Part shown: positions 41,449 to 51,770 of the stretch, in pieces | Layout of the letters: each line of letters opens with the position of its first letter | How positions within the stretch are numbered: the stretch's first letter is position 1 | DNA from: Pseudescherichia sp031979925 | GTDB taxonomy: Bacteria > Pseudomonadota > Gammaproteobacteria > Enterobacterales > Enterobacteriaceae | Reading direction: 5' to 3' | Assembly (NCBI RefSeq): GCF_031979925.1 | Contig: NZ_DALZFB010000008.1 | Coordinates: 113,659-177,658 of the forward strand | Length of the DNA stretch: 64,000 bases | Notes under the pieces: generated by a model | What the model was told of the DNA's origin: nothing | Databases searched by the model: none | The model's input: the letters and a program-made list of their open reading frames with translations, nothing else | Program-made: the position numbers and the translations under genes

Positions 41449-42357
41449 TTATTTGAGATCGTCAACGTAGCCGAGGCTACGCAGAGCGCGCTCGTCGTCG
41501 GCCCAGCCGGATTTAACCTTCACCCACAGCTCAAGGTGCACCGGCGCTTCGAACATCTCCTGCATATCTTTGCGGGCTTCGATGCCGATGGTTTTGATCT
41601 TGGCCCCTTTGTTGCCAATCACCATCTTCTTCTGCCCTTCGCGCTCAACCAGGATTAGGCCGTTGACGTCGTAGCCGCCGCGATCGTTGCTGACAAACTG
41701 CTCGATCTCGACGGTCACCGAGTAGGGCAGCTCTTCACCGAGAAAACGCATCAGCTTTTCACGAATGATCTCCGAGGCCATAAAGCGCTGTGAGCGATCG
41801 GTGATGTAATCTTCCGGGAAGTGGTGGATCGCTTCCGGCAGATGTTTACGCACGATGCTGGCGATGGTATCCACGTTCATTCCGGTCTCGGCAGAGAGCG
41901 GCACGATATCGAGGAAGTTCATCTGGCTGGCGAGGAACTGCAGGTGCGGCAGCAGATCCGCCTTCTCCTGCACGTTATCGACCTTGTTAACCGCCAGGAT
42001 TACCGGCGTTTTACCGTCGCGCAGCTTGTTAAGCACCATCTCGTCGTCCGCCGTCCAGCGGGTGCCTTCCACCACGAAGATCACCAGCTCAACGTCGCCG
42101 ATAGAGCTGCTGGCCGCCTTGTTCATCAGGCGGTTGATGGCGCGCTTCTCTTCCATGTGCAGGCCCGGGGTGTCCACGTAGATGGCCTGATAAGCGCCTT
42201 CGGTGTGGATCCCCGTGATGCGGTGACGCGTGGTCTGCGCTTTACGGGAGGTAATAGAGATCTTCTGCCCAAGCAGATTGTTCAGCAAGGTGGATTTGCC
42301 AACGTTGGGACGTCCAACGATGGCAATAAATCCGCAGTATGTTTTTTCGTTGCTCAT
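41449..42357 (-). CDS. era: GTPase Era
   Basis: A 302-residue Ras-like GTPase with a C-terminal KH domain. G1 is GRPNVGKST near residue 15, G3 DTPGLHMEE near residue 62 and G4 NKVDNVQ near residue 124. The KH domain includes VIGNKGAKIKTIG near residue 240. Era binds the 3' end of 16S rRNA and is needed for 30S maturation. Its start overlaps the rnc stop by 4 bases, the conserved rnc-era coupling. Confidence 0.98.
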   Translation of the reverse strand: MSNEKTYCGFIAIVGRPNVGKSTLLNNLLGQKISITSRKAQTTRHRITGIHTEGAYQAIYVDTPGLHMEEKRAINRLMNKAASSSIGDVELVIFVVEGTRWTADDEMVLNKLRDGKTPVILAVNKVDNVQEKADLLPHLQFLASQMNFLDIVPLSAETGMNVDTIASIVRKHLPEAIHHFPEDYITDRSQRFMASEIIREKLMRFLGEELPYSVTVEIEQFVSNDRGGYDVNGLILVEREGQKKMVIGNKGAKIKTIGIEARKDMQEMFEAPVHLELWVKVKSGWADDERALRSLGYVDDLK

Positions 42358-43034
42358 TCCAGCTCCAGTTTCTTCAACGCCTGTTCGGCGGCTGCCTGCT
42401 CCGCCTTGCGGCGGCTGGAACCTGTGCCGACCACCGGTTCACTCAGGCCGCTTACCTGGCAGTGGATAGTAAATTCCTGATCGTGGGCTTCGCCACGCAC
42501 CTGCACAACCAGATAGGTTGGCAGCGGCAGGTGACGACCCTGCAAAAATTCCTGCAAACGCGTCTTCGGATCTTTTTGTTTATCCCCTGGGCTAATCTCG
42601 TCCAGGCGGGACTGATACCAGTAGAGGATCAGCTTTTCGACGGTCTGAATATCGCTGTCGAGAAACACGCCGCCAATCAACGCTTCTACGGTATCGGCCA
42701 GAATCGACTCCCGGCGGAAACCGCCGCTTTTAAGCTCGCCCGGCCCTAAACGCAGGCACTCGCCCAGCTCGAACTCACGGGCAATCTCGGCCAGCGTGTT
42801 GCCACGCACCAGCGTGGCGCGCATCCGGCTCATGTCGCCCTCGTCTACGCGAGGAAAACGGTGATAGAGCGCGTTGGCAATAACAAAACTTAAAATGGAG
42901 TCACCCAAAAACTCCAGACGCTCATTGTGTTTGCTGCTGGCACTGCGATGGGTTAGCGCCTGCTGCAATAGCTCCTGATGTTGAAAAGTGTAGCCCAGCT
43001 TCCGTTGAAGCCGATTAATTACGATGGGGTTCAT
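42354..43034 (-). CDS. rnc: Ribonuclease III
   Basis: A 226-residue RNase III. The catalytic signature NERLEFLGDSILSFVIA lies near residue 37, with the second acidic cluster DTVEALIGGVFLD near residue 113. A C-terminal double-stranded RNA-binding domain follows (about 155-225). The frame opens 9 codons upstream; the start at 43034 (MNPIVINRLQRK) matches E. coli. It cuts rRNA precursors and its own leader, which carries a strong hairpin here. Confidence 0.98.
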   Translation of the reverse strand: MNPIVINRLQRKLGYTFQHQELLQQALTHRSASSKHNERLEFLGDSILSFVIANALYHRFPRVDEGDMSRMRATLVRGNTLAEIAREFELGECLRLGPGELKSGGFRRESILADTVEALIGGVFLDSDIQTVEKLILYWYQSRLDEISPGDKQKDPKTRLQEFLQGRHLPLPTYLVVQVRGEAHDQEFTIHCQVSGLSEPVVGTGSSRRKAEQAAAEQALKKLELE

Positions 43035-43068
43035 GCGATACCAATAGAATGAATGCGTCAAAAATGCA

Positions 43069-43131
43069 GCACACGAAACCGACCTGAAGAGAACAACGCG
43101 GTTTCGTGTGCCGTGGCTCCCTGCGGAGCCA
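43069..43131 (-). promoter_or_regulatory. rnc leader hairpins (RNase III autoregulation site)
   Basis: A perfect 13-bp stem (GCACACGAAACCG at 43069-43081 pairs with 43099-43111) with a 17-base loop lies 35 bases before the rnc start. A smaller stem TGGCTCC/GGAGCCA (43114-43131) stands next to it. In E. coli RNase III cleaves such a leader stem and so limits its own mRNA. Confidence 0.8.
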
Positions 43132-43244
43132 GCCTAAACTTCGGGGGAATATTCTATACACAACGGCGTGGGATGTCGTTAGCCGTAACTGATTTATAGC
43201 GGAAATAATTTGGGTTGCAGCCAGATCAGCTGCAACCCGACGGA

Positions 43245-44219
43245 TTAGTGGATGCCACCGATGCGGTTTAAGCGCACGCCGGTTGGCCACTCGCCCTCTT
43301 GTTTCTCGAAGCTCATCCAGATTGCCGTTGCCCGACCTACCAGATTCGCTTCCGGCACAAAGCCCCAGTAACGGCTGTCCGCGCTGTTGTCGCGGTTATC
43401 ACCCATCATGAAGTAGTGGCCTGGCGGCACGATCCAGGTCGCCAGCGGCTGGCCTGGCTGCTGGTGATAAAGCCCCAGCTGATCCTGGGCGATCGGCACG
43501 GTCAGAATGCGGTGCGTCACGTCACCCAGCGTCTCTTTCCGTTCGGCGAGACGCACGCTGTTCTCTTTGGTTTCACCCGGCGGCAGCTGGAAGAAGCCGC
43601 TGCTGGCCTCACCACCGTTGCGGCGGCTAAAGGTCTGCACAAAATCGCTGGGTGCAACGTTGGAGTAGGTGATCGGCAGCGCGCTGGCGCACGCCTGACC
43701 GGAGCTGCACCCTGGCTGCACCGTGACCTGCTTAGCCACCGGATCGTAGCTGACCTTATCACCCGGCAGACCGACGACGCGCTTGATGTAGTCCAGGCGC
43801 GGATCGTCCGGATACTTAAACACCGCGATGTCGCCGCGTTTCGGATGGCCGGTTTCGATCAGCGTTTTCTGGTAGATCGGATCCTTAATCCCGTAGGCAA
43901 ACTTCTCCACCAGAATAAAGTCGCCGATCAGCAGGGTTGGCATCATCGAACCAGACGGGATCTGAAACGGCTCGTAGATGAACGAGCGCACCACCAGCAC
44001 AATCGCCAGCACCGGGAACACGGAGGCCCCGGTCTCCAGCCAGCCCGGCTTCGGGCCAACTTTCTTTAGCGTTTTTTGATCCAGCGTATCGCCCGCCGCC
44101 GCCTGGGCTGCGGCCTGCCGCTCCCGGCGCTTGGGTGCAAATACGGCCTTGTCCAGGCACCAGAGCAACCCCGTCACCAGGGTTGCAATCACCAGGATCA
44201 GGGCAAACATGTTCGCCAT
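43245..44219 (-). CDS. lepB: Signal peptidase I
   Basis: A 324-residue inner-membrane peptidase that removes signal peptides from exported proteins. Two N-terminal membrane helices (about 4-22 and 60-77) flank a cytosolic loop. The catalytic Ser is in FQIPSGSMMPTLL near residue 91, and the Lys in RGDIAVFKYP with KRVVGLPGD near residue 146. The GDNRDNSADSRYWG box near residue 273 is conserved. It follows lepA by 17 bases, as in E. coli. Confidence 0.98.
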   Translation of the reverse strand: MANMFALILVIATLVTGLLWCLDKAVFAPKRRERQAAAQAAAGDTLDQKTLKKVGPKPGWLETGASVFPVLAIVLVVRSFIYEPFQIPSGSMMPTLLIGDFILVEKFAYGIKDPIYQKTLIETGHPKRGDIAVFKYPDDPRLDYIKRVVGLPGDKVSYDPVAKQVTVQPGCSSGQACASALPITYSNVAPSDFVQTFSRRNGGEASSGFFQLPPGETKENSVRLAERKETLGDVTHRILTVPIAQDQLGLYHQQPGQPLATWIVPPGHYFMMGDNRDNSADSRYWGFVPEANLVGRATAIWMSFEKQEGEWPTGVRLNRIGGIH

Positions 44220-44236
44220 ACCAACTCCTTAATGGT

Positions 44237-46036
<1,800 letters not shown>

Positions 46037-46203
46037 ATAGGGAGATTTATGCCTTACGAAACTAAGAGGCCGCTGTACTGAGCCACGTCTGTTGTCTGAA
46101 ACGCCGCATTCTACACTACAACAACAACGCGGGGAATGCTCATCCCGCGAGGAGAGCGGGAAGGCGAGACGCCGCTATTTATCGGCGGCGTAATTGCTAA
46201 TAA

Positions 46204-46692
46204 TTAATGCGAACGAGAACTGACGTCTGCCGGGGTGGCATCGACCCGCAGCAGATCCGGCGGCAGGGCAACGCTCAGGATAACCGGCTGCCAGGCTTCG
46301 CGTGCGGCCAGCTTCGGTGAGAAAGCGCGGGCCAGCAGAAAGCCGCCTACCCCGCCCAGCACGGCACCGCCCATTGCTGCCAGGTCATAACCGAACAGCG
46401 TCTGGAACAGCGCGGCCATGATAAACAGCCCCACCAGCGGTGACATATAGACCAGCAGCGCAGAGCTGAGCAGGCTGCCTTCGGCAATACCCAGCTCAAC
46501 CTTCTGCCCAACCACCAGCGGCTGCTCGCTCGGCACGGAAATGGTGTGGGTCATCTGCGGCCCCAGCTTGTTCAGAACCCGGCTGCCGCACCCTGCACGT
46601 GAGGCGCAGCTGTTACAGGATGCTTTAACGTCACAGCTGACAACGGCTTCGCCATTGTGCCATGAGACGACGGTCGCCCACTCTTTGATCAT
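46204..46692 (-). CDS. rseC: SoxR-reducing / sigma-E regulator RseC
   Basis: A 162-residue inner-membrane protein. The N-terminal cytosolic part has four cysteines (VSCDVKASCNSCASRAGCG, near residue 18-35). Two membrane helices (about 77-97 and 105-125) follow. RseC acts with the Rsx complex to reset SoxR and is a mild positive modulator of sigma-E. Its start overlaps the rseB stop by 4 bases and it is the last gene of rpoE-rseABC. Confidence 0.95.
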   Translation of the reverse strand: MIKEWATVVSWHNGEAVVSCDVKASCNSCASRAGCGSRVLNKLGPQMTHTISVPSEQPLVVGQKVELGIAEGSLLSSALLVYMSPLVGLFIMAALFQTLFGYDLAAMGGAVLGGVGGFLLARAFSPKLAAREAWQPVILSVALPPDLLRVDATPADVSSRSH

Positions 46693-47642
46693 TGTGCTGC
46701 CCTGAATTTGAGGCTATCTGCAATACGTTTTGCGGTCTGCGGCGGAAGCTCGCCTACCACGGTAATTTCTGCGTTATCCCGAACGGTGGTACTCACAGTA
46801 CGACGCCCGGTGCGCAGCATTTGATCGCTGCTGTTGTGGCTGGCGCGATTGACGTTGATCGAGAAGCTAAACAGCCCGTCAGAGAAGAGACGGGATTCGA
46901 CCGGCATGTCGAGAGTTGGCAGCTTGCGACGACTGCTGGAGACTTCGCTAAAGCCCTGCGGCAGCCAGCTGGCCGACCAGTTAAAATCGATCTTTTCACC
47001 CGCCGGAACCGACAGCAGCGGCGGCAGGTTAGCTTTGGCGAGGTTCTCCATATTACTCCCCACCCGCTCGTTAACGGTGAACGCCACGACGCGGAACTGC
47101 TCCAGCGTTTCACCGTCGCGATCGAGCAGATCAACCCGCATAGGGAGCTTGGTCTCTGCATCCAGCCAGACAATGTAGCTGTAGCGGGTGCCGTCGCGAG
47201 CCACGACGCGGATCACTTCGCACAGGCGATCGGCGATCCGGGTACGTCCTACCGAGATAAAATCGTAGAAGGAGGCCAGCCGTTTGAAATCGGTATACAC
47301 CAGCGAGGGCAGCGAATCGACAATATAGTCACCGGTGAGCGTAAACGGCTCAAGGCCTGGCTCGAAGTAGCTTATCTCGCTGCCGCGCTGCACGACCTCG
47401 CGACGCGGGCCATCCATCTGCAATAGCTGAGCGAGAGGCTGGTTTTCAAGACGGGCATGCCGGTAGCGTAACGACTCGACGCCCTGCTTGTTGATGCTGA
47501 CGAAAGAGAGCTCGTAGTTGAGAGACTGGCTGGCCAGGTTCATCTGCTGCAACAACGCCCCGGAGGTAACATCAGCCGAGGCGTTAGCAGAAAACAACAG
47601 ACTACCGGCCATGAGAGACATGGCACACCAAAGTTGCTTCAT
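46689..47642 (-). CDS. rseB: Periplasmic sigma-E regulator RseB
   Basis: A 317-residue periplasmic protein with a signal peptide (MKQLWCAMSLMAGSLLFSANASA). The N-terminal large domain resembles LolA and the C-terminal domain (about 215-310) binds RseA. It protects RseA from DegS cleavage and is displaced by lipopolysaccharide intermediates. Its start and the rseA stop overlap by one base, so the genes are coupled. One residue shorter than in E. coli. Confidence 0.96.
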   Translation of the reverse strand: MKQLWCAMSLMAGSLLFSANASADVTSGALLQQMNLASQSLNYELSFVSINKQGVESLRYRHARLENQPLAQLLQMDGPRREVVQRGSEISYFEPGLEPFTLTGDYIVDSLPSLVYTDFKRLASFYDFISVGRTRIADRLCEVIRVVARDGTRYSYIVWLDAETKLPMRVDLLDRDGETLEQFRVVAFTVNERVGSNMENLAKANLPPLLSVPAGEKIDFNWSASWLPQGFSEVSSSRRKLPTLDMPVESRLFSDGLFSFSINVNRASHNSSDQMLRTGRRTVSTTVRDNAEITVVGELPPQTAKRIADSLKFRAAQ

Positions 47643-48292
47643 TACTGCGATTGCGTTCCTAAAGTTTGGGTTCCTGGCACCTGTACAGCGGCCTGCTGGG
47701 TTTGCGCCTGCTCAAACTGAAGCTGTTCGGAGTGCAGACGGCGCTGCAGCTCATAGTCCTGTAGCATCGCATTGATACGGCGGCGCTGCTCCTGAACCTG
47801 CTGCTGTTGACCCGCATCGGCGGTGGCATCCGACGGCACGCCCAGGCTTACTGGACTGGCTTTACCCATCATAGGAAGCGTGTTAAATACCGGCGCTTCA
47901 GGCTGCTGGGCGGTGTCGGACTGGCTGTTATAGTGCTGCACGCCTACGATAACGGCAAGCGAAACGCAGGCAGCTACGCCCATTTGGGTGATCTGGCTTG
48001 CCCAGGGACGCACTTTGGCCCAGAACGGCATCTTCTGCCACTGCTGCGGTGCAGGCTGGGATTCCGGGATCAGTGGCGTTGTCTGCCGTACCGGTTCGTC
48101 GGCAATGGCGGCCATGACGCGGCTTGAGATATCGAAATGGATGACGTCAGCAGTGTCACCGCGTAGAGCGTCACGAACCAGATGATAACGCTCCCAGGTT
48201 TGCTGCATTTCCGGATCACGAGACAGCTCCTTGAGCAGCTCGGTATCCAGCGTCTCACCATCCATCAAAGCGGAAAGCTTTTCTTTCTGCAT
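47642..48292 (-). CDS. rseA: Anti-sigma-E factor RseA
   Basis: A 216-residue inner-membrane anti-sigma factor. The cytosolic N-terminal domain (1-90) begins MQKEKLSALMDGE. There is one membrane helix near 100-118 (MGVAACVSLAVIVGV), and a periplasmic C-terminus rich in Gln (QQQQVQEQRRR) where DegS cuts and RseB binds. The frame opens 22 codons upstream, but the start at 48292 has an AGG ribosome site and gives the E. coli length. It follows rpoE by 31 bases. Confidence 0.97.
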   Translation of the reverse strand: MQKEKLSALMDGETLDTELLKELSRDPEMQQTWERYHLVRDALRGDTADVIHFDISSRVMAAIADEPVRQTTPLIPESQPAPQQWQKMPFWAKVRPWASQITQMGVAACVSLAVIVGVQHYNSQSDTAQQPEAPVFNTLPMMGKASPVSLGVPSDATADAGQQQQVQEQRRRINAMLQDYELQRRLHSEQLQFEQAQTQQAAVQVPGTQTLGTQSQ

Positions 48293-48323
48293 GCCTAATA
48301 CCTTTTCCAGTATCCCGCTATCG

Positions 48324-48899
48324 TCAACGCCTGATAAGCGGTTGAACTTTATTATCAATGGCTTCCCGAGCGCGGAAGATACGGGAACGTACCGTACCCA
48401 CCGGGCAGTCCATAATGGCGGCTATCTCTTCATAGCTAAGGCCATCCAGCTCCCGTAAGGTGATTGCCATACGTAAATCTTCCGGAAGCGATTCAATGGT
48501 TCGGAAAACGATTTGTCTCAGTTCTTCTGACAACATTAAGTTCTCAGGGTTCGAAATTTCTTTCAGCGCCCCACCGTTTTCGTAGTTTTCTGCTTCTATA
48601 GCATCAACATCGCTGGACGGTGGACGACGACCCTGAGCGACCAGGTAATTCTTGGCGGTATTCACCGCAATACGATAGAGCCAGGTGTAAAAAGCGCTAT
48701 CTCCCCGGAATGAATCCAGCGCGCGATAGGCCTTAATAAAAGACTCTTGTGCCACATCGGGAACGTCGCCCGACGGCACATAACGGGAAACCAGGCTCGC
48801 TACTTTATGCTGGTAGCGGACCACCAGTAAGTTAAAGGCTTTCTGATCTCCCTTCTGGACCCGTTCGACGAGGACCTGATCCGTTAACTGCTCGCTCAT
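48324..48899 (-). CDS. rpoE: RNA polymerase sigma factor E
   Basis: A 191-residue ECF sigma factor with regions 2 (RYQHKVASLVSRYV, YTWLYRIAVNTAKN) and 4 (LREL-DGLSYEEIAAIMDCPVGTVRSR). It directs the envelope stress regulon. The frame opens 19 codons upstream; the ATG at 48899 matches E. coli and overlaps the stop codon of a short upstream ORF (ATGA). A sigma-E promoter lies just upstream, so the gene is autoactivated. In E. coli the upstream leader ORF couples its translation to CsrA control. Confidence 0.98.
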   Translation of the reverse strand: MSEQLTDQVLVERVQKGDQKAFNLLVVRYQHKVASLVSRYVPSGDVPDVAQESFIKAYRALDSFRGDSAFYTWLYRIAVNTAKNYLVAQGRRPPSSDVDAIEAENYENGGALKEISNPENLMLSEELRQIVFRTIESLPEDLRMAITLRELDGLSYEEIAAIMDCPVGTVRSRIFRAREAIDNKVQPLIRR

Positions 48900-48976
48900 C
48901 CGAGGTAATGTCTCCCCAAACCTAATATCCACGCGTAATCGAAACGCCACTCCCACACAGCACTCTGAGCAAGCAT
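48896..48976 (-). CDS. Short leader ORF coupled to rpoE (RseD-like position)
   Basis: A 26-codon ORF starts MLAQSAVWEWRF and ends LGRHYLG, its TGA overlapping the rpoE ATG (ATGA). It has no clear ribosome site. E. coli has a leader peptide, RseD, translationally coupled to rpoE, reported as longer. In this frame a stop lies 11 codons upstream of the ATG, so a 51-codon form is not possible. Evidence is position and overlap only. Confidence 0.45.
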   Translation of the reverse strand: MLAQSAVWEWRFDYAWILGLGRHYLG

Positions 48977-48980
48977 GTGG

Positions 48981-49008
48981 TTAGAGAGACTTTTTCGGCA
49001 AAAGTTCC
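48981..49008 (-). promoter_or_regulatory. Sigma-E dependent promoter of rpoE
   Basis: On the minus strand GGAACTT (49002-49008) and TCTAA (48981-48985) are separated by 16 bases, matching the sigma-E consensus. The start would fall near 48974-48976. The rest of the 48900-49283 gap is AT-rich and holds the divergent nadB promoter and probably other rpoE promoters, which I could not place with confidence. Confidence 0.82.
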
Positions 49009-49283
49009 GTTACGCCTTTGTTTTTGTGTATCGTTTCGCAGACCGCTCGTTATGACTCATTATAAGTCTACTGACGCTAAACTATGCACGTTGCATAGAA
49101 GAAAAGCCTTTTATACCGTCAGCAGAGTAACGCAACCCCGCTTTTTTTTCACCACAAAACTGACTTAGCACGTTTCCCGTCTCGCTGTTTAGTCTTTACA
49201 ACCCTATTTAAAAAAACAGGTGCTTTATACGGCTTTTAGATCTATGCTGACCCCATCCTGTTTAGTAAATTAAACACACTATC

Positions 49284-50909
49284 ATGAACACGACTCCCGA
49301 TCTCTCCTGTGATGTGCTGGTTATTGGCAGCGGCGCTGCGGGTCTCTCTCTGGCGCTGCGTCTGGCACAAAACCATAGCGTGATTGTTCTCAGTAAAGGT
49401 CCCATTAGCGAAGGCTCAACCCTCTATGCGCAGGGTGGGATCGCCGCCGTATTTGATCAGACGGACAGCATTAGCTCACACGTGGAAGATACGCTGATAG
49501 CGGGCGCGGGTATCGTTGATCGCCATGCGGCTGAGTTTGTCGCCAGCAACGCCCGGCCCTGCGTGCAGTGGCTGATCGATCAGGGTGTACTGTTCGATAC
49601 CCACGTTCAGCCTAACGGTGAAGAGGGCTACCACCTGACCCGCGAGGGCGGACACAGCCATCGCCGGATCCTGCACGCCGCCGATGCTACTGGCAAAGCG
49701 GTCGAGACAACGCTGGTAAGCCAGGCCCTGAGCCATCCCAATATTCATGTGCTTGAGCGCAGCAACGCCGTAGACCTGATTATTTCCGATCGAGTGGGCC
49801 TCTCGGGTCCACGCCGCGCGGTAGGCGCATGGGTATGGAACCGTAATAGAGAGGCGGTAGAGACCTGCCGTGCAAAAGCAGTGGTGCTGGCGACGGGAGG
49901 TGCATCAAAGGTCTATCAGTATACCACCAACCCGGATATCGCCTCCGGGGACGGCATCGCCATGGCCTGGCGCGCAGGTTGTCGGGTTGCCAACCTCGAA
50001 TTTAACCAGTTTCACCCTACCGCCCTCTTCCATCCTCAGGCGCGGAACTTCCTCCTCACTGAAGCGCTGCGCGGCGAAGGCGCTTACCTTAAACGTCCGG
50101 ACGGCACACGCTTTATGCCTGACTTCGATCCTCGTGGCGAACTGGCCCCGCGCGACGTGGTAGCCAGGGCGATTGACCATGAGATGAAGCGTCTCGGCGC
50201 TGACTGTATGTACCTGGATATCAGCCATAAGCCTGAGGCCTTTATTCGCCAGCACTTCCCGATGATCTATGAGAAGCTGCTCGGCCTGGGTATCGACCTG
50301 ACGAAAGAGCCGGTGCCCATCGTGCCGGCGGCGCACTACACCTGCGGCGGCGTGATGGTAGATGACGCGGGCCGCACCGATGTTGACGGACTGTATGCCA
50401 TCGGCGAGGTGAGCTATACCGGCCTGCACGGCGCAAATCGTATGGCATCTAACTCGCTGCTGGAGTGTCTGGTCTACGGCTGGTCAGCGGCTGAGGATAT
50501 TGCCGGACGGCTTCCTGCCATACCGGAGACCGCAATGCTCCCCGCCTGGGATGAGAGCCAGGTAGAGGATCCAGATGAGCGGGTCATTATTCAGCATAAC
50601 TGGCACGAGCTGCGCCTGCTGATGTGGGACTATGTAGGGATTGTGCGCACCAGCAAGCGGCTGGAACGTGCCCTGCGGCGGATCCAGATGCTGCAGCAGG
50701 AGATTGATGAGTACTACGCTAACTTCCGCGTCTCCAACAACCTGCTGGAGCTGCGCAACCTGGTGCAGGTGGCGGAGCTGATTGTCCGCTGCGCTATGGC
50801 GCGTAAGGAGAGCCGGGGATTGCACTATACGCTCGACTACCCGGAACCACTGGCTGAATCCGGGCCGTCAGTGCTCGCTCCGCGCAACTATATAAAGAGA
50901 ACTACATAA
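49284..50909 (+). CDS. nadB: L-aspartate oxidase
   Basis: A 541-residue FAD enzyme that oxidises aspartate to iminoaspartate, the first step of NAD synthesis. The FAD-binding motif VLVIGSGAAGLSLALRLA lies at residue 10. The succinate dehydrogenase-like active site has HSHRRILHAADATG near residue 120 and NQFHPTALFHP near residue 240. It is divergent from rpoE and ends convergently with yfiC (8-base overlap). No NadR site was seen in the upstream gap. Length is as in E. coli plus one. Confidence 0.97.
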   Translation: MNTTPDLSCDVLVIGSGAAGLSLALRLAQNHSVIVLSKGPISEGSTLYAQGGIAAVFDQTDSISSHVEDTLIAGAGIVDRHAAEFVASNARPCVQWLIDQGVLFDTHVQPNGEEGYHLTREGGHSHRRILHAADATGKAVETTLVSQALSHPNIHVLERSNAVDLIISDRVGLSGPRRAVGAWVWNRNREAVETCRAKAVVLATGGASKVYQYTTNPDIASGDGIAMAWRAGCRVANLEFNQFHPTALFHPQARNFLLTEALRGEGAYLKRPDGTRFMPDFDPRGELAPRDVVARAIDHEMKRLGADCMYLDISHKPEAFIRQHFPMIYEKLLGLGIDLTKEPVPIVPAAHYTCGGVMVDDAGRTDVDGLYAIGEVSYTGLHGANRMASNSLLECLVYGWSAAEDIAGRLPAIPETAMLPAWDESQVEDPDERVIIQHNWHELRLLMWDYVGIVRTSKRLERALRRIQMLQQEIDEYYANFRVSNNLLELRNLVQVAELIVRCAMARKESRGLHYTLDYPEPLAESGPSVLAPRNYIKRTT

Positions 50910-51639
50910 AGAGATAGAAGGCCTGGGTCAGCGCCGTATAGTCGTCAGAGTAGCGCTGATCCGCCCCACGGATGGTCATCCGATCGCTAAAGCACTCCCC
51001 TTGCGTTGGGGAGAAAGCCAGCAACACACGATGCGGCAGACGGCTTTCGTTATCGGCAACGTCGGTGCGCAGGCGCAGATGCCAGCCGGTCTCCAGCGCC
51101 TTTTGCGTAAAGAGATTCCCCAGCCCCTCCGGTAGCACCACGCATAAAAAGCCCTCTTCCGTGATGCACTCGGCGGCGCAGGTCAGCAGCGCGCCGTGAT
51201 CCAGAGAGACGGTGTAGCGCGCCTGCTCCCGCTGCGGCGTCCCGCACTCGACCCCTTTCTCATAGTAGGGAGGATTACTGACGATCAGATCGTAGCGGCT
51301 GGTGCGCTCGTTGACCCACTGCTGAATATCGGCGGTATGAATCTGAATGCGATCCGCCCATGGCGACTCGGTCACGTTCTCCTGCGCCTGCTGGGCAGCT
51401 TCGGCCTCCAGCTCCACGGCGTCAATGCTCACCGCCTTGCCGGTACGCTGGGCCAGCATCAACGCCAGCAAACCGCTGCCGGTACCGATATCGAGGATAC
51501 GCTTAACCCCGGCAACCGGCGACCATGCACCGAGTAGAATACCGTCGGTGCCGACCTTCATGGCACATCTGTCATGGGCAATAAAAAACTGTTTAAACGT
51601 AAATCCGTTACGACGCAGCTGCGCTTTGCTGTGGGGCAT
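50902..51639 (-). CDS. yfiC: tRNA1(Val) A37 N6-methyltransferase
   Basis: A 245-residue class I SAM methyltransferase (TrmN6 type). Motif I LDIGTGSGLLALMLA lies near residue 47 and the N6-adenine motif NPPYYEKG near residue 123. It modifies A37 of tRNA1(Val). The frame opens 40 codons upstream into the srmB promoter; the start at 51639 (MPHSKAQLRRNGFTFKQFF) gives the E. coli length. It is divergent from srmB and convergent with nadB. Confidence 0.95.
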   Translation of the reverse strand: MPHSKAQLRRNGFTFKQFFIAHDRCAMKVGTDGILLGAWSPVAGVKRILDIGTGSGLLALMLAQRTGKAVSIDAVELEAEAAQQAQENVTESPWADRIQIHTADIQQWVNERTSRYDLIVSNPPYYEKGVECGTPQREQARYTVSLDHGALLTCAAECITEEGFLCVVLPEGLGNLFTQKALETGWHLRLRTDVADNESRLPHRVLLAFSPTQGECFSDRMTIRGADQRYSDDYTALTQAFYLFM

Positions 51640-51770
51640 TATTAACAATCCAACTAACGAAACCGGTGTAGGATAGGGGAAAGCCGCCAGGCGGGAAAGC
51701 GTTATCCACACAAACAGATGAAGATTGCAGCCATAACGATTATAATCAGCGCCCCACACTGAGGTAGAAC

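Noticed and set aside
48977..49168. 63-codon plus-strand ORF between rpoE and nadB
   Set aside because: It runs through the rpoE promoter on the opposite strand and has no convincing ribosome site; conservation could not be tested.
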